Positions 28,310-37,052 of a DNA stretch of 39,748 nucleotides are shown here, one piece after another (position 1 is the stretch's first letter; the number at the start of each line of letters is the position of its first letter). This DNA comes from a virus: IMG/VR virus record IMGVR_UViG_3300020186_000043, positions 1 to 39,748 of that record. One strand, written 5' to 3'. The notes under the pieces are model-generated. The model was not told where the DNA came from and ran no database searches. It saw only the letters and a list, made by a program, of their open reading frames with translations. A program made the position numbers and the translations under genes.

Positions 28310-29848
28310 GTGCCGCACTTTATTCGTTACCGCAGGTCATTACGTAGGCAACGGCGTTTTGTCTTTAGCAAGACAGCGACGGGCGCGAGCTACAACCAGA
28401 GCGCGGGCGGAACCGTTACCCCCGCAGGCGCGATTAGCAAAGGTATCGCCAAGTTATTTGCAGGAACGTTAACGACCGCCGGTGCGCTGATTCGCCTAGT
28501 CGCTAAGTTATTCGCGGGGACGCTAACGAGTAGTGGCACACTCATTCGCAACGCAGGCAAAACGCTTGCAGGCACTTTAACAACCAGTGGAACCATCACG
28601 ACCGCACGCGGCTACGCACGCTCACTTGCGGGGACGCTGACAAGTGCTGGGGTACTCAGTACCGCACGCGGCTATGTTCGCTCCTTTGCAGGCACGTTGA
28701 CGACAGCGGGAAGCCTAGTACGGGCAACGGCGAAGGCTTTGGCAGGCACGCTAACGAGTAGCGGCGTTGTGACAAGAGTACGCGGTTATTTTCGCTCCCT
28801 TGCCGGAACGCTTACGAGTAGTGGCGCATTGTCCAGGACAGTCGTCTATGCCCGTTCACTCGCTGGCACATTAACGAGTAGTGGCGCGCTTACTACCGCG
28901 CGCGGTTATGTGCGCTCACTCGCTGGGACGCTCACCAGCGCGGGCGCACTAAGCCGTAATGCAGCAAAGGCACTTGCTGGCACGCTCACCAGCAGCGGTG
29001 TACTGAGCAGAGCGCGAACGTATGCCCGTTCTCTTGCGGGTACGCTCACCACTTCCGGCGCATTGCTGCGGGCAATCGCGAAGAGCCTTGCCGGAACACT
29101 AACGAGCGGCGGCGTTGTCTCAACCGCACGCGGTTACATTCGTTCCTTTGCAGGAACGTTAACGAGTAGTGGCACTATCGCCCGCAGCATAAGTAAAGCA
29201 TTTGGCGGGACGCTTACCAGCGCGGGAACACTTGTTCGTAAAACCGCTAAACTCCTGAGCGGCGTGTTAACGAGTGCGGGTGCGCTAAGTACAGAGTTGG
29301 CTGGCGGCTTTGCCCAAGCGGTGGGCGGCACGCTTACGCTGGCAGGCGCAATCACGCGACAGACTAGCAAGAGCCTAGCAGGTACGCTCTCAAGCGCAGG
29401 CAACATCCTACGCGCCATCGCTAAGTCATTTGCTGGCACGTTGACGCCCAGCGGCACATTGCAAACGGCGCGCACCTACATTCGCTTATTTGCCGGGACA
29501 TTGACGACGGCTGGCACGCTGGCACGCAATACCGGCAAGACGCTCACGGGGTCACTTGCTCCCAGCGGCGCAATTGCTAGAGCCATCAGCAAAGCCGTTG
29601 CGGGCGCGCTGAGTTTTATCGGCACACTAACCAGGACGCTGGCGGGCAGCAGTACGGCCTTGCTGGACGTTGCGCTCAGTGACAGTGCCGTCAACCTAGC
29701 GACGCTAAGTGATAGCGCGGTGTACGCCGCAAGTTTGGCAGATAGTTTGGTAAACACAATTAGCCTAGTCGATAGCGCGGTGTACGCCGCGACGTTACAA
29801 AGCAGCGCGGTCTACGCCGTGACCTTATCAGATACAACGAGGACATAA
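28310..29848 (+). CDS. Fibre protein built of 22 AGTLT repeats
   Basis: The GTG at 28310 is the start given by the frame; no clear ribosome-binding site precedes it. The N-terminus is basic (FIRYRRSLRRQRRFVFSK). From residue 33 to about 447 there are 22 units of 18-22 residues, each beginning with AGTLT(S/T)SG-x-(L/I) and often continuing ARGYxRSL or AKxL. A second, shorter repeat, LSDSAVYAATL and variants, forms the last 60 residues. Such regular beta repeats make long fibres. It is likely a side or tail fibre; repeat number may vary among relatives. Confidence 0.8.
   Translation: MPHFIRYRRSLRRQRRFVFSKTATGASYNQSAGGTVTPAGAISKGIAKLFAGTLTTAGALIRLVAKLFAGTLTSSGTLIRNAGKTLAGTLTTSGTITTARGYARSLAGTLTSAGVLSTARGYVRSFAGTLTTAGSLVRATAKALAGTLTSSGVVTRVRGYFRSLAGTLTSSGALSRTVVYARSLAGTLTSSGALTTARGYVRSLAGTLTSAGALSRNAAKALAGTLTSSGVLSRARTYARSLAGTLTTSGALLRAIAKSLAGTLTSGGVVSTARGYIRSFAGTLTSSGTIARSISKAFGGTLTSAGTLVRKTAKLLSGVLTSAGALSTELAGGFAQAVGGTLTLAGAITRQTSKSLAGTLSSAGNILRAIAKSFAGTLTPSGTLQTARTYIRLFAGTLTTAGTLARNTGKTLTGSLAPSGAIARAISKAVAGALSFIGTLTRTLAGSSTALLDVALSDSAVNLATLSDSAVYAASLADSLVNTISLVDSAVYAATLQSSAVYAVTLSDTTRT
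28406..29650 (+). repeat. DNA repeat array encoding the AGTLT units
   Basis: Twenty-two related 54-66 base units occupy the gene. They agree at the AGTLTSSG codons but differ in many synonymous positions (GCGGGGACG, GCAGGCACG, GCCGGAACG), so the array is old rather than freshly amplified. It is coding and not CRISPR-like, since no constant repeat or regular spacer is present. Confidence 0.85.
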
Positions 29849-29850
29849 TA

Positions 29851-30459
29851 ATGAACAGCACAGTCAACATGGCGGGCAATTTGGGATTCAAGGTGCAACG
29901 CGCACAGGGCGCTCCCCTCGCTTGGCGCATTCGTAACGCGCTGCGTCCGAGCTTTTGGAGTGGATGGGCGGCGGTGCAAATGGCCAAAGCCTTTAGTGCG
30001 CTGACAGGCTTCCCCATCCTTCACAGCCAGCTAGAAGTACAACTGCGCCGCAAGGACGGCAGCCGCGTCAACTACGGCGTGGTGGGCTATCGCGTCGTGA
30101 CCACGGCCTTTGTCACCTTCGTGGTGGATCAGTTGCAAACAGAAACGGCCGTCTTCGGCGATTTCAAATTTCATGACAGTGGCGTGGGTGTAACCGCTGA
30201 AGCCATCGGCAATACGGCGATGGAAACGACAGACGGCGAGGCGCGCGTGAGTGGTACGCAGACAGAGAGCGGAGCAACAGTTTACGTAAGTGTCGGAACC
30301 ATCGCCTACACTACTACTAAGGCTATAACCGAGCATGGTTTGTTCAACGACTTGACGGTAGGCACGCTGATGGATCGCACCGTGTTCACGGCCATCAACG
30401 TGGTAAATACTGATCAGATCACCTATACCTACTCGCTCACTGTATCGGCTGGCGGATAA
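29851..30459 (+). CDS. Conserved tail/structural protein
   Basis: This 202-residue protein contains VVTTAFVTFVVDQLQTET, then FKFHDSGVGVTAEA, RVSGTQTESGATVYVSVGTI, AITEHGLFNDLTVGT and LMDRTVFTAINVV. This series is common in tail-fibre-associated structural proteins of many phages. The N-terminal 60 residues are basic and vary more. It lies between fibre and baseplate-type genes. Mechanism unknown. Confidence 0.7.
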   Translation: MNSTVNMAGNLGFKVQRAQGAPLAWRIRNALRPSFWSGWAAVQMAKAFSALTGFPILHSQLEVQLRRKDGSRVNYGVVGYRVVTTAFVTFVVDQLQTETAVFGDFKFHDSGVGVTAEAIGNTAMETTDGEARVSGTQTESGATVYVSVGTIAYTTTKAITEHGLFNDLTVGTLMDRTVFTAINVVNTDQITYTYSLTVSAGG

Positions 30460-30474
30460 GTAAATGGGGGCAGC

Positions 30475-30771
30475 ATGGCAAACGGTTATCAAATAGGCGA
30501 TTTGGTTCGTATTGCGGGAATCTTCACCAACGCGGCGGGTACGGCGGTAGACCCCACTGCCGTTCTTGCCAAATACAAGACGCCGGCGGGCGTCATAACT
30601 ACGCTTACCTATGGCGTGGACGTGGCGTTGGTGCGCGACAGTGTGGGCAACTATCACGTGGACATCAATGCCGCCTCAGAAGGTCGCTGGCGATACCGCT
30701 TTTACTCGACAGGCACGGGCCAAGCCGCCAACGAGGAAGATTTCATCGTGTCGGGAAGCAGCTTCGATTGA
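30475..30771 (+). CDS. Small structural protein with an Ig-like beta fold
   Basis: This 98-residue protein starts MANGYQIGDLVRIAGIFTNA and ends with RWRYRFYSTGTGQAANEEDF, a strand pattern like a bacterial Ig-type or transglutaminase-adhesin domain. GGGGGC lies just before the ATG. It is probably an adhesin or fibre-tip accessory. Its stop overlaps the next ATG. Confidence 0.65.
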   Translation: MANGYQIGDLVRIAGIFTNAAGTAVDPTAVLAKYKTPAGVITTLTYGVDVALVRDSVGNYHVDINAASEGRWRYRFYSTGTGQAANEEDFIVSGSSFD

Positions 30772-31823
30772 TGCCAAACGTTTATTTGCCACAGGTGTTT
30801 GGCACCGGCCCCACCTCGCAAGGCGGCGCGTCTGTCGAACGCGTCGTCTTTGACCTCATGGCCTCCCATCCCGAACAAGGGCGCGTCGGCATGGCATGTG
30901 CTTTGTCAGCTAGGGGGCTAGCTTTTATGTTGGATTTCGGGTATAATGAAGGAGCAAACCACATAAAAAGTAGCGGAAGCGCGTCAACGCCCCGCTACCC
31001 TTTCAGTACATGCGATAGAGGCGCACGTACCATGTCTTATTCTATTCCCAACCCAACCGAACAATCAAATATCCCCTACGGCTACTGTCATTGCGGCTGT
31101 GGTCAACTGACGCACGTCCCTAATAGCAATCACCGCAAAAGCGGGTGGGTCAAAGGTGTGCCTATGCGTTACATTCGGGGACACCATAGCCCTAAGCTAC
31201 CTTTGGAGCAAGTCTTTTGGGCGCGTGTGCCTAAGCTCTCACCTGAAGAATGTTGGATATGGCAAGGAGCGGTCACGTCTGGAGGATACGGAAATATAAG
31301 GAATGAATACAAGTCGTTGAGTGCCCATCGTGTTGCATACGAGTTGCACTATGGAACAATCCCCCCCGAGTTGGTGGTGCGGCACAAATGCGACGTGAAA
31401 TTGTGTTGCAATCCCTTTCATTTGGAGATTGGCTCACATAAGGACAACTCGGAAGATATGGTACGAAGAGGTCGCAGTGCAAAGGGTGCAAGCAGTGGCA
31501 CCGCCAAAATTGCGTCATCAGACATATTGGAAATTTTGCGTTTGTACAATTCCGGTCTGACTCAAAAGCAACTCGCGCTTAGATTTGGCATTAGCCGCTC
31601 GAATATCGGACTCATCGTAAACCGACAGACATGGACGGATACCGAGGCTGTCGCAGGATATACCAAGCGCGAGCGGGCAACGAAACTCAAGAAATCCGAT
31701 ATTGAGGAGATATTCAATTTAGCCGAACAAGGATTGCTGCAAAGAGAGATTGCCGTGAAATTTGGAGTCTCCAGGAGTCGAATTGGTCAAATCTTAACTG
31801 GCCAAAGGCGGGCCGTTGAATAA
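30771..31823 (+). CDS. HNH homing endonuclease carrying a truncated CAP-gene N-terminus
   Basis: This 350-residue frame has a mosaic structure. Residues 1-45 (MPNVYLPQVFGTGPTSQGG and onward to HPEQGRVGM) match the start of the downstream CAP protein. From residue 88 (ATG 31032, MSYSIPNPTEQS) comes an HNH_3-type endonuclease: CHCGCG, AHRVAYELHYG, VRHKCDVKLCCNPFHLEIGS and HKDNSEDMVRRGR, then two helix-turn-helix units (QLALRFGISRSNIG and EIAVKFGVSRSRIG). The endonuclease may be read from 31032 alone. It is a free-standing mobile gene set into a CAP-type gene. Confidence 0.8.
   Translation: MPNVYLPQVFGTGPTSQGGASVERVVFDLMASHPEQGRVGMACALSARGLAFMLDFGYNEGANHIKSSGSASTPRYPFSTCDRGARTMSYSIPNPTEQSNIPYGYCHCGCGQLTHVPNSNHRKSGWVKGVPMRYIRGHHSPKLPLEQVFWARVPKLSPEECWIWQGAVTSGGYGNIRNEYKSLSAHRVAYELHYGTIPPELVVRHKCDVKLCCNPFHLEIGSHKDNSEDMVRRGRSAKGASSGTAKIASSDILEILRLYNSGLTQKQLALRFGISRSNIGLIVNRQTWTDTEAVAGYTKRERATKLKKSDIEEIFNLAEQGLLQREIAVKFGVSRSRIGQILTGQRRAVE
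30970..30998 (+). other. Hairpin upstream of the HNH start
   Basis: GTAGCGG (30970-30976) pairs with CCGCTAC (30992-30998), with an inner GCG/CGC. It follows a consensus-like TATAAT (30942-30947) and an AAGGAG (30949-30954) that lacks a start codon. Such a hairpin before a homing endonuclease could limit its translation, as known for T4 homing genes, which is inference. Confidence 0.45.
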
Positions 31824-32316
31824 ATTGTACTTGCCTCAGGCGTTCGGCAATGCCGCAGTTAGCAACCAAGGGGAGAATTCTGTTGCGCATGAAGTTTTTC
31901 TTTTAATGAGAGATCATCCGCTCCAGGGAAGAACGCGGATGATTTTTGACGAACGTCTGGCCGACATTGCCCATTCGCGCGTGATGAGCCAAGCGCGCGA
32001 CGGCTGGTCGGGGCATGTAGACCCACAGGGGCGTGGGCCTAATGCTTACTGTCGCATGGTAGGCTACCAACTTCCTGACTGGTATTTGCAGGATAACGAC
32101 GCGAACAACATTGAGAGCATCGCAGATTCAGGAGACGGCAGCGTCGAAGGCGTGTGGGACTCGTGGCTCGGCTCAACTGGCCATCGTATGCACATTTTAG
32201 CGACAGACAGTTTTTACAAGGCGCAAACTCAGGTTGGCATTGCGTATTACTATCTGGCGACAAGCAAGCATTTGCACTACTGGTGCATTCTTAGCGCGCC
32301 GCCGGTGGGGGAGTAG
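31816..32316 (+). CDS. CAP (SCP/PR1)-domain protein
   Basis: A TTG at 31816 overlaps the HNH stop and gives MNKLYLPQAFGNAAVSNQGE. The 166-residue protein shows CAP signatures: HEVFLLMRDHPLQGRTRM, GWSGHVDPQGRGPNAYCRM, SWLGSTGHRMHIL and VGIAYYYLATSKHLHYWCIL. CAP proteins are usually secreted and may bind lipids or cut proteins; this one has no signal peptide and probably is part of the virion or released at lysis. The ribosome-binding site is weak (AAAGG). Its N-terminus is the paralogous copy of the fragment fused to HNH. Confidence 0.85.
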   Translation: MNKLYLPQAFGNAAVSNQGENSVAHEVFLLMRDHPLQGRTRMIFDERLADIAHSRVMSQARDGWSGHVDPQGRGPNAYCRMVGYQLPDWYLQDNDANNIESIADSGDGSVEGVWDSWLGSTGHRMHILATDSFYKAQTQVGIAYYYLATSKHLHYWCILSAPPVGE

Positions 32317-32322
32317 GGGAGC

Positions 32323-32961
32323 ATGAGCGAGAAGATAAGCACGATTGGCGATTTGATACAAGACCGCACCAACCCGCGCAAGCACAACCCTCGTAACCTC
32401 AAGACGATTGTGGATAGCCTGCACGACGTGGGTTTTGCACGCTCCATTGTAATTGACGAAGACAATAACATCCTGGCCGGCAACGGCGTCACAGAAGCGG
32501 CTGCAATTGCAGGCATCGAAAAGGTAATCGAGATAGAAGCCGATGGCAATACCATTATTGCCGTGCGGCGTCGTGGCTTAACCGACGGGCAAAAGCAGCG
32601 GCTTAAATACTTTGACAATCGTAGTGGCGAATTAGCTGAATGGAATGTCGAGCAACTGTTTGCCGACATGGGCGCGGGGCTTGACCTGTCGGGCATGTTT
32701 CGCGAGGACGAGCTAGACGCGCTGCTGGCGGGGATGCAGCCGCTTGATGACCCTAATGCACATTGGCAGGGGATGCCAGAGTTTGAGCAGGATGATTTAA
32801 CGTCGTTTCGTTCGGTGCATGTTCACTTCAAGACACAGGCAGATGTAGACGCATTCGCCCAATTGATTGGGCAGGAATTGGGCAACAAAGCCCGTTCGGT
32901 TTGGTATCCTGAGGCCGAAAAAATAGATATGTATAGTGAGTTATACGTAGATGAATCCTGA
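32323..32961 (+). CDS. ParB-like protein
   Basis: The 212-residue protein has the ParB/Srx core: ISTIGDLIQDRTNPRKHNPR, LKTIVDSLHDVGFARSIVID, NILAGNGVTEAAAIAGIEKV and then VRRRGLTDGQKQRLKYFDNR. These match the ParB N-terminal fold that in phages accompanies methyltransferases or DNA-modifying systems, as in the TET/JBP phages. The C-terminal half is acidic and less conserved. It overlaps the next gene by 11 bases. Confidence 0.8.
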   Translation: MSEKISTIGDLIQDRTNPRKHNPRNLKTIVDSLHDVGFARSIVIDEDNNILAGNGVTEAAAIAGIEKVIEIEADGNTIIAVRRRGLTDGQKQRLKYFDNRSGELAEWNVEQLFADMGAGLDLSGMFREDELDALLAGMQPLDDPNAHWQGMPEFEQDDLTSFRSVHVHFKTQADVDAFAQLIGQELGNKARSVWYPEAEKIDMYSELYVDES

Positions 32962-33820
32962 TTATCCTGTTTACATTATATCCAAAGGCCGGTGGGATTC
33001 TCGTCTAACAAGTAAGGCACTTGAAAGAATGCGAGTTCCGTATCATATCGTGATAGAGCCGCAAGAATATGAGCAATACGCGGCGGTGATCGCCCCTGCC
33101 AAGATTCTCGTGTTGCCATTTAGCAACTTAGGACAAGGTTCAATCCCTGCGCGTAATTGGGTATGGGAGCATTCCTTAAGTATCGGCGCGGCGCGGCATT
33201 GGATATTAGACGATAACATTTATTACTTTTGCAGATTGCACAAAAACAGGAAGCTACACGCCGACACAGGGGCAATCTTTAAGGCGGCAGAGGATTTTTC
33301 GGATAGATACGAAAACGTGGCGATTTCGGGGATGCAATACTATATGTTCGCTAGTCAAAAGACAAAGATGCCGCCTCTCGCATTTAACACGCGTGTCTAT
33401 TCCTGCATTCTTATTCAGAACAATATCCCTTATCGTTGGCGCGGGCGATATAACGAGGATACTGACCTGTCGCTACGCGCCTTAAAAGACGGATGGTGTA
33501 CCGTCCTATTTAATGCGTTTCTCGCCCGCAAGCAACAAACCATGACAGCAAAGGGCGGCAACACCGAGTCACTGTACAAGCTGAACAACGGCGACGATGG
33601 GCGGCTTCTAATGGCGCAATCCCTACAGCAGCAGCATCCCGACGTTACCAAGATTGTCCAGAAGTGGGGACGCTGGCAGCATCATGTAGACTATCGCCCC
33701 TTCAAGAAAAACAGATTGAAATTTAAGCCTGGGATAGAGATGCCCGAAGGTACTAACAATTTCGGCATGAAGTTAGTTAAGCGCGACGCCACAGGCAAAA
33801 CGCCCGTACTAGTGGAATAA
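32951..33820 (+). CDS. TET-associated-type glycosyltransferase
   Basis: This 289-residue protein fits the phage TET-associated glycosyltransferase (TAGT) pattern: YIISKGRWDSRLTSKALERM, VIEPQEYEQYA, SIPARNWVWEHSLS, ARHWILDDNIYYFCRLHKNR with an acidic DDN metal site, LAFNTRVYSC, WRGRYNEDTDLSLRALK and MTAKGGNTESLYKLN. In phages that make TET/JBP oxygenases, such enzymes glycosylate 5-hydroxymethylcytosine in DNA. No oxygenase is in this window, so the base being modified is unknown. Its neighbour is ParB-like, as in those phages. Confidence 0.85.
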   Translation: MNPDYPVYIISKGRWDSRLTSKALERMRVPYHIVIEPQEYEQYAAVIAPAKILVLPFSNLGQGSIPARNWVWEHSLSIGAARHWILDDNIYYFCRLHKNRKLHADTGAIFKAAEDFSDRYENVAISGMQYYMFASQKTKMPPLAFNTRVYSCILIQNNIPYRWRGRYNEDTDLSLRALKDGWCTVLFNAFLARKQQTMTAKGGNTESLYKLNNGDDGRLLMAQSLQQQHPDVTKIVQKWGRWQHHVDYRPFKKNRLKFKPGIEMPEGTNNFGMKLVKRDATGKTPVLVE

Positions 33821-33838
33821 CTTTGGATACTTTACGCG

Positions 33839-34189
33839 ATGGGTGAACAACAGAAGGCAAACGAGAAATATAAAATTGACGACATCGTTACCGCCATCAA
33901 AGGCAGTAGCGGCATCAAGGCGAACATCATGCGTCGCCTCAATTGCAGCCGCAGCACGGTGGACAACTACCTGCGTCGCTATGCCACGGCGCAAGCTGCC
34001 TACGACGAAGAGACGGAGATGCCGCTTGACGTTGCCGAGTCTTTGGTCATCAGCGATATGGTGACGAATCGCAACGTCGAAACGGCGAAGTGGTATCTCA
34101 AGGCGAAGGGCAAGCGCCGCGGGTATACGGAGCGCACGGAAATACAGCACAGCGGCGAGATAGAAATGCTAATCAGGCTTGACAAATGA
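33839..34189 (+). CDS. terS: Terminase small subunit
   Basis: This 116-residue protein has a helix-turn-helix near residues 25-48 (SGIKANIMRRLNCSRSTVDN) and a basic C-terminus (LKAKGKRRGYTERTE). Size, basic charge and position directly before the large terminase identify it. It would bind the packaging site and regulate the large subunit. Overlaps the large subunit start by four bases. Confidence 0.8.
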   Translation: MGEQQKANEKYKIDDIVTAIKGSSGIKANIMRRLNCSRSTVDNYLRRYATAQAAYDEETEMPLDVAESLVISDMVTNRNVETAKWYLKAKGKRRGYTERTEIQHSGEIEMLIRLDK

Positions 34190-35493
34190 CAACCGAGATT
34201 AACTTTTCTGAACTATGCGGATTTTCTGACAAGCAATGGGCGGCGACGCATACAGCCGACGCTCATAGGTATACGCTGTTCGGTGGCAGTCGTGGCCCCG
34301 GAAAAAGTTACTGGTTGCGCTGGTATTTGGTGCGCTATTTACTGCGTCAAGCCGCTGCTGGGCGCATGGGCGTGCGTGTGATGCTGGGCTGCGAGGATTA
34401 CCCGTCGCTCTACGAACGCCAGGTAAGCAAGGTTCAGCTTGAATTTCCGATATGGCTGGGCGAATACATGGTAGGACGCAATGAGTACCAGTTGCGGCCT
34501 CAATATGGCGGCGGCGTGATTGCTTTTCGCAACTTGGACAATCCAAGCAAATATCAAAGCGCAGAATTTGCGGCGATGGCGATTGACGAAATCACCAAGA
34601 ACCCGCGCCGTACCTTTGACATTTTGCGCGGCTCCTTGCGCTGGGCGGGCATTGACGATGTGAAGATGATTGCGGCCAGCAATCCTGAGGCCAATTGGGT
34701 GCGTGACTATTGGATTGAAAAGAATCTACCCGAAGAAATGGAAGGTCACGAACACGAGTTCGCTTTTGTGCCTGCCTTGCCTGAGGACAATCCGCATTTG
34801 CCGCAAAGCTATTGGGAGATGCTAGACACGCTTTCCGGCGCACTGCGCATGGCTTGGCGCTATGGAGATTGGTACGCAGCAGTGGAGGGATTGGTGTACA
34901 GCAATTTTAATGCCGACAATATCACCGATCAGGAACCTGACAGAAGCCGTCCCTATGCGCTGGCAATTGATGACGGCTATGTTGACCCGCGTGCCACTTT
35001 GTTTATTCAGCCGCAACGCAACGGTGATTTGCTGGTCTTTGATGAACTGTACGAAACGCAAAAGCTGGAAGAAGAAACGATTAGCAACATTGAATCCACC
35101 TATGCCCATTACGAAATGGGCTTGCCCACGGTGGCGGCTGTGTCACATGAGGCCGTCGCCCTACGCAAACGCTTGAAGCAAGCAAAGATACGCGCTACGA
35201 ATTGGATGGAACATCGCGTAACGGGTTCATCCAGCACTCGCCTTGCGGCAATAACTTTGACACGCTCGATGTTCTGCGATGGCAAAGGCCACAGGGCTAT
35301 CAAAATACATCGTCGTTGCAAGCATTTGATAGACGAGATAAGCGTGGGCTACAAATATCCAGAAGGCAAGCACGGTTTTGAAACGCATCCTGCGGACGGA
35401 AACGACCACGCCGTTAACGCGCTAGAAGGATTCATTTGGGCAGCTTATGGCACGGTTGGCGAACGCCAACGGACACGGAGTAGAGAATATTAA
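34186..35493 (+). CDS. terL: Terminase large subunit
   Basis: This 435-residue protein has Walker A GGSRGPGKS at residues 33-41, Walker B MAIDEI at 131-136, and a later AIDDGYVDPRA as the first acidic site of the RNaseH-like nuclease. The segment VMLGCEDYPSLYERQVSK and WAAYG near the end complete the family pattern. It translocates and cuts DNA into the prohead. The start overlaps the small subunit; the stop shares one base with the portal start. Confidence 0.9.
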   Translation: MTTEINFSELCGFSDKQWAATHTADAHRYTLFGGSRGPGKSYWLRWYLVRYLLRQAAAGRMGVRVMLGCEDYPSLYERQVSKVQLEFPIWLGEYMVGRNEYQLRPQYGGGVIAFRNLDNPSKYQSAEFAAMAIDEITKNPRRTFDILRGSLRWAGIDDVKMIAASNPEANWVRDYWIEKNLPEEMEGHEHEFAFVPALPEDNPHLPQSYWEMLDTLSGALRMAWRYGDWYAAVEGLVYSNFNADNITDQEPDRSRPYALAIDDGYVDPRATLFIQPQRNGDLLVFDELYETQKLEEETISNIESTYAHYEMGLPTVAAVSHEAVALRKRLKQAKIRATNWMEHRVTGSSSTRLAAITLTRSMFCDGKGHRAIKIHRRCKHLIDEISVGYKYPEGKHGFETHPADGNDHAVNALEGFIWAAYGTVGERQRTRSREY

Positions 35494-37052
35494 TGATTGA
35501 CATTAGCCGCTTATCACCACAGGAACTTGACCGCTTTTTGCACCTTCAAGCCATTATCGACAGGCAGAAAGAGGCGCAGGATACGGTGAAGGAGTTGCGA
35601 AACTACTATTACGGCGCGCACCCTGTTTTGCTTACTACTCGGCAAAAGGAATTTCTAGGCGCGCTTGTCAACCCTGACCAGTTTCGCTTCAGCCACAACC
35701 TTGTTCGCACCATTATTGATACGTTGCGCGAACGTCTGAACGTGATCGGCTTTACTGTCAACGGCACGGCGGCGGGTGATTTGGAGGATGACAACCCGAT
35801 ACCTGAGGCGCAACTCGCCGCGCTGAAATGGTCTTGGTGGAACAGTAACCGCATGGACAGCCAGCAAATCAGGTTGCACCGCCGCACGTTGCGCGATGGA
35901 AAAAGCTACGCCATTGTGGACTTCAGCACGGAAACGGGCAGGCCGCGTATCAGCCTGCACAAAGCAGATGACGGCAAGACGGGTGTCACCTTCCATCGCG
36001 ACCCAACCGACAGCAATAAAGTATTGTTTGCCGCACGCTATTTTTATACCTATGACCCGCTGAAACCAGGCACAACGGGAATGGAGCGCAAGACCGTTTA
36101 CCTGGCGAACGAGATTAGAAAATACATGAAGCGCGGCAGCGGCGATTGGGAGCAGTATAGAGACCCAGAGGATGGAGACATTTGGCCCTTGCCGTGGCGC
36201 GACAATAACGGACAGCCGCTTGGCGTGCCTGTGTTTGAGTTTGAGAACCCAGGCGGGAGCGAAATGGCGCAGGTGATCGGCTTGCAGAACGCCATCAATA
36301 AAGCGTGGCTCGACGTAATAGCAGGAGCTGACAGTAGCGGCTTTCCGTTGCTTGTCACTGAGTACATGGGTGAGGGTGGTATGCCTGTGGTTGATGATGA
36401 TGACAATCTTGAAGGCACCGATGAAGTGCGGATGGCTCCTGGGCGCATGATTGAGGTAGACAACGCCCGCGTGCATCGCATCGAAGCAGCTAGCCTATCG
36501 CCCATGTTGGAGGTTGTCTGGGCGTTGGTAGCGGCAATGGCAGGTGTGGCGCGCGTGCCACAGTACACCTTGCGTCCGGCGGGCGGCAACGAAGTGCCAA
36601 GCGGCGAGGCACTCAAAATGCTAGAATCAGGGCTTGTCAAGCGCGCGCAGGAACGTCAATTGATTTACGGACAAAGCTGGGCGGACGTGACGAGCATGTG
36701 TGTCAAGGTAGCGCGCACCTTTGGCAGCGAGAATGTACCCGAACTTGACAATGCCGATGTGGGCGTCGTCTGGGCGTCGGCGGAAGTAAGAAATGAGAAG
36801 GTGGACGCTGAAACCGCGGTCTTGTATAAAGGCTTGGGCATGAGCGATGAATACGTGTGGGCGAAGGCGGGCGTAGAGCCGGAAATGATAGCCGCCTTCA
36901 AAGATAACGCACGCGCCGACCGCGCCAAAGATATGGCAGCAATTGCGGAAAGCCTACGCGTGAATCAAGCGCGACAGCAACCGCAGACACAACCGCAGCA
37001 GTTTGATGCCAATGAGCAGAACGGAGCTAATACAAATGTCCCAACCAATTGA
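35493..37052 (+). CDS. Portal protein (SPP1 Gp6-like)
   Basis: This 519-residue protein follows the large terminase directly. It has LQAIIDRQKEAQDTVKELRN then NYYYGAHPVLLTTRQ, HNLVRTIIDTLRERLNVIGF and FHRDPTDSNKVLFAARYF. Strands and the later long helices LKMLESGLVKRAQERQLIYG with ARVPQYTLRPAGGNEVPSGE match the SPP1-type portal family. It would form the dodecameric entry ring. Confidence 0.9.
   Translation: MIDISRLSPQELDRFLHLQAIIDRQKEAQDTVKELRNYYYGAHPVLLTTRQKEFLGALVNPDQFRFSHNLVRTIIDTLRERLNVIGFTVNGTAAGDLEDDNPIPEAQLAALKWSWWNSNRMDSQQIRLHRRTLRDGKSYAIVDFSTETGRPRISLHKADDGKTGVTFHRDPTDSNKVLFAARYFYTYDPLKPGTTGMERKTVYLANEIRKYMKRGSGDWEQYRDPEDGDIWPLPWRDNNGQPLGVPVFEFENPGGSEMAQVIGLQNAINKAWLDVIAGADSSGFPLLVTEYMGEGGMPVVDDDDNLEGTDEVRMAPGRMIEVDNARVHRIEAASLSPMLEVVWALVAAMAGVARVPQYTLRPAGGNEVPSGEALKMLESGLVKRAQERQLIYGQSWADVTSMCVKVARTFGSENVPELDNADVGVVWASAEVRNEKVDAETAVLYKGLGMSDEYVWAKAGVEPEMIAAFKDNARADRAKDMAAIAESLRVNQARQQPQTQPQQFDANEQNGANTNVPTN

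Noticed and set aside
28406-29650. Repeat array as a possible CRISPR
   Set aside because: Units are coding, adjacent and diverged at third positions, with no constant repeat or spacer pattern and no cas genes.
30919-30947. Consensus TATAAT before the HNH gene as a promoter
   Set aside because: No acceptable -35 hexamer at 16-18 bases; kept only as a note in the hairpin entry.
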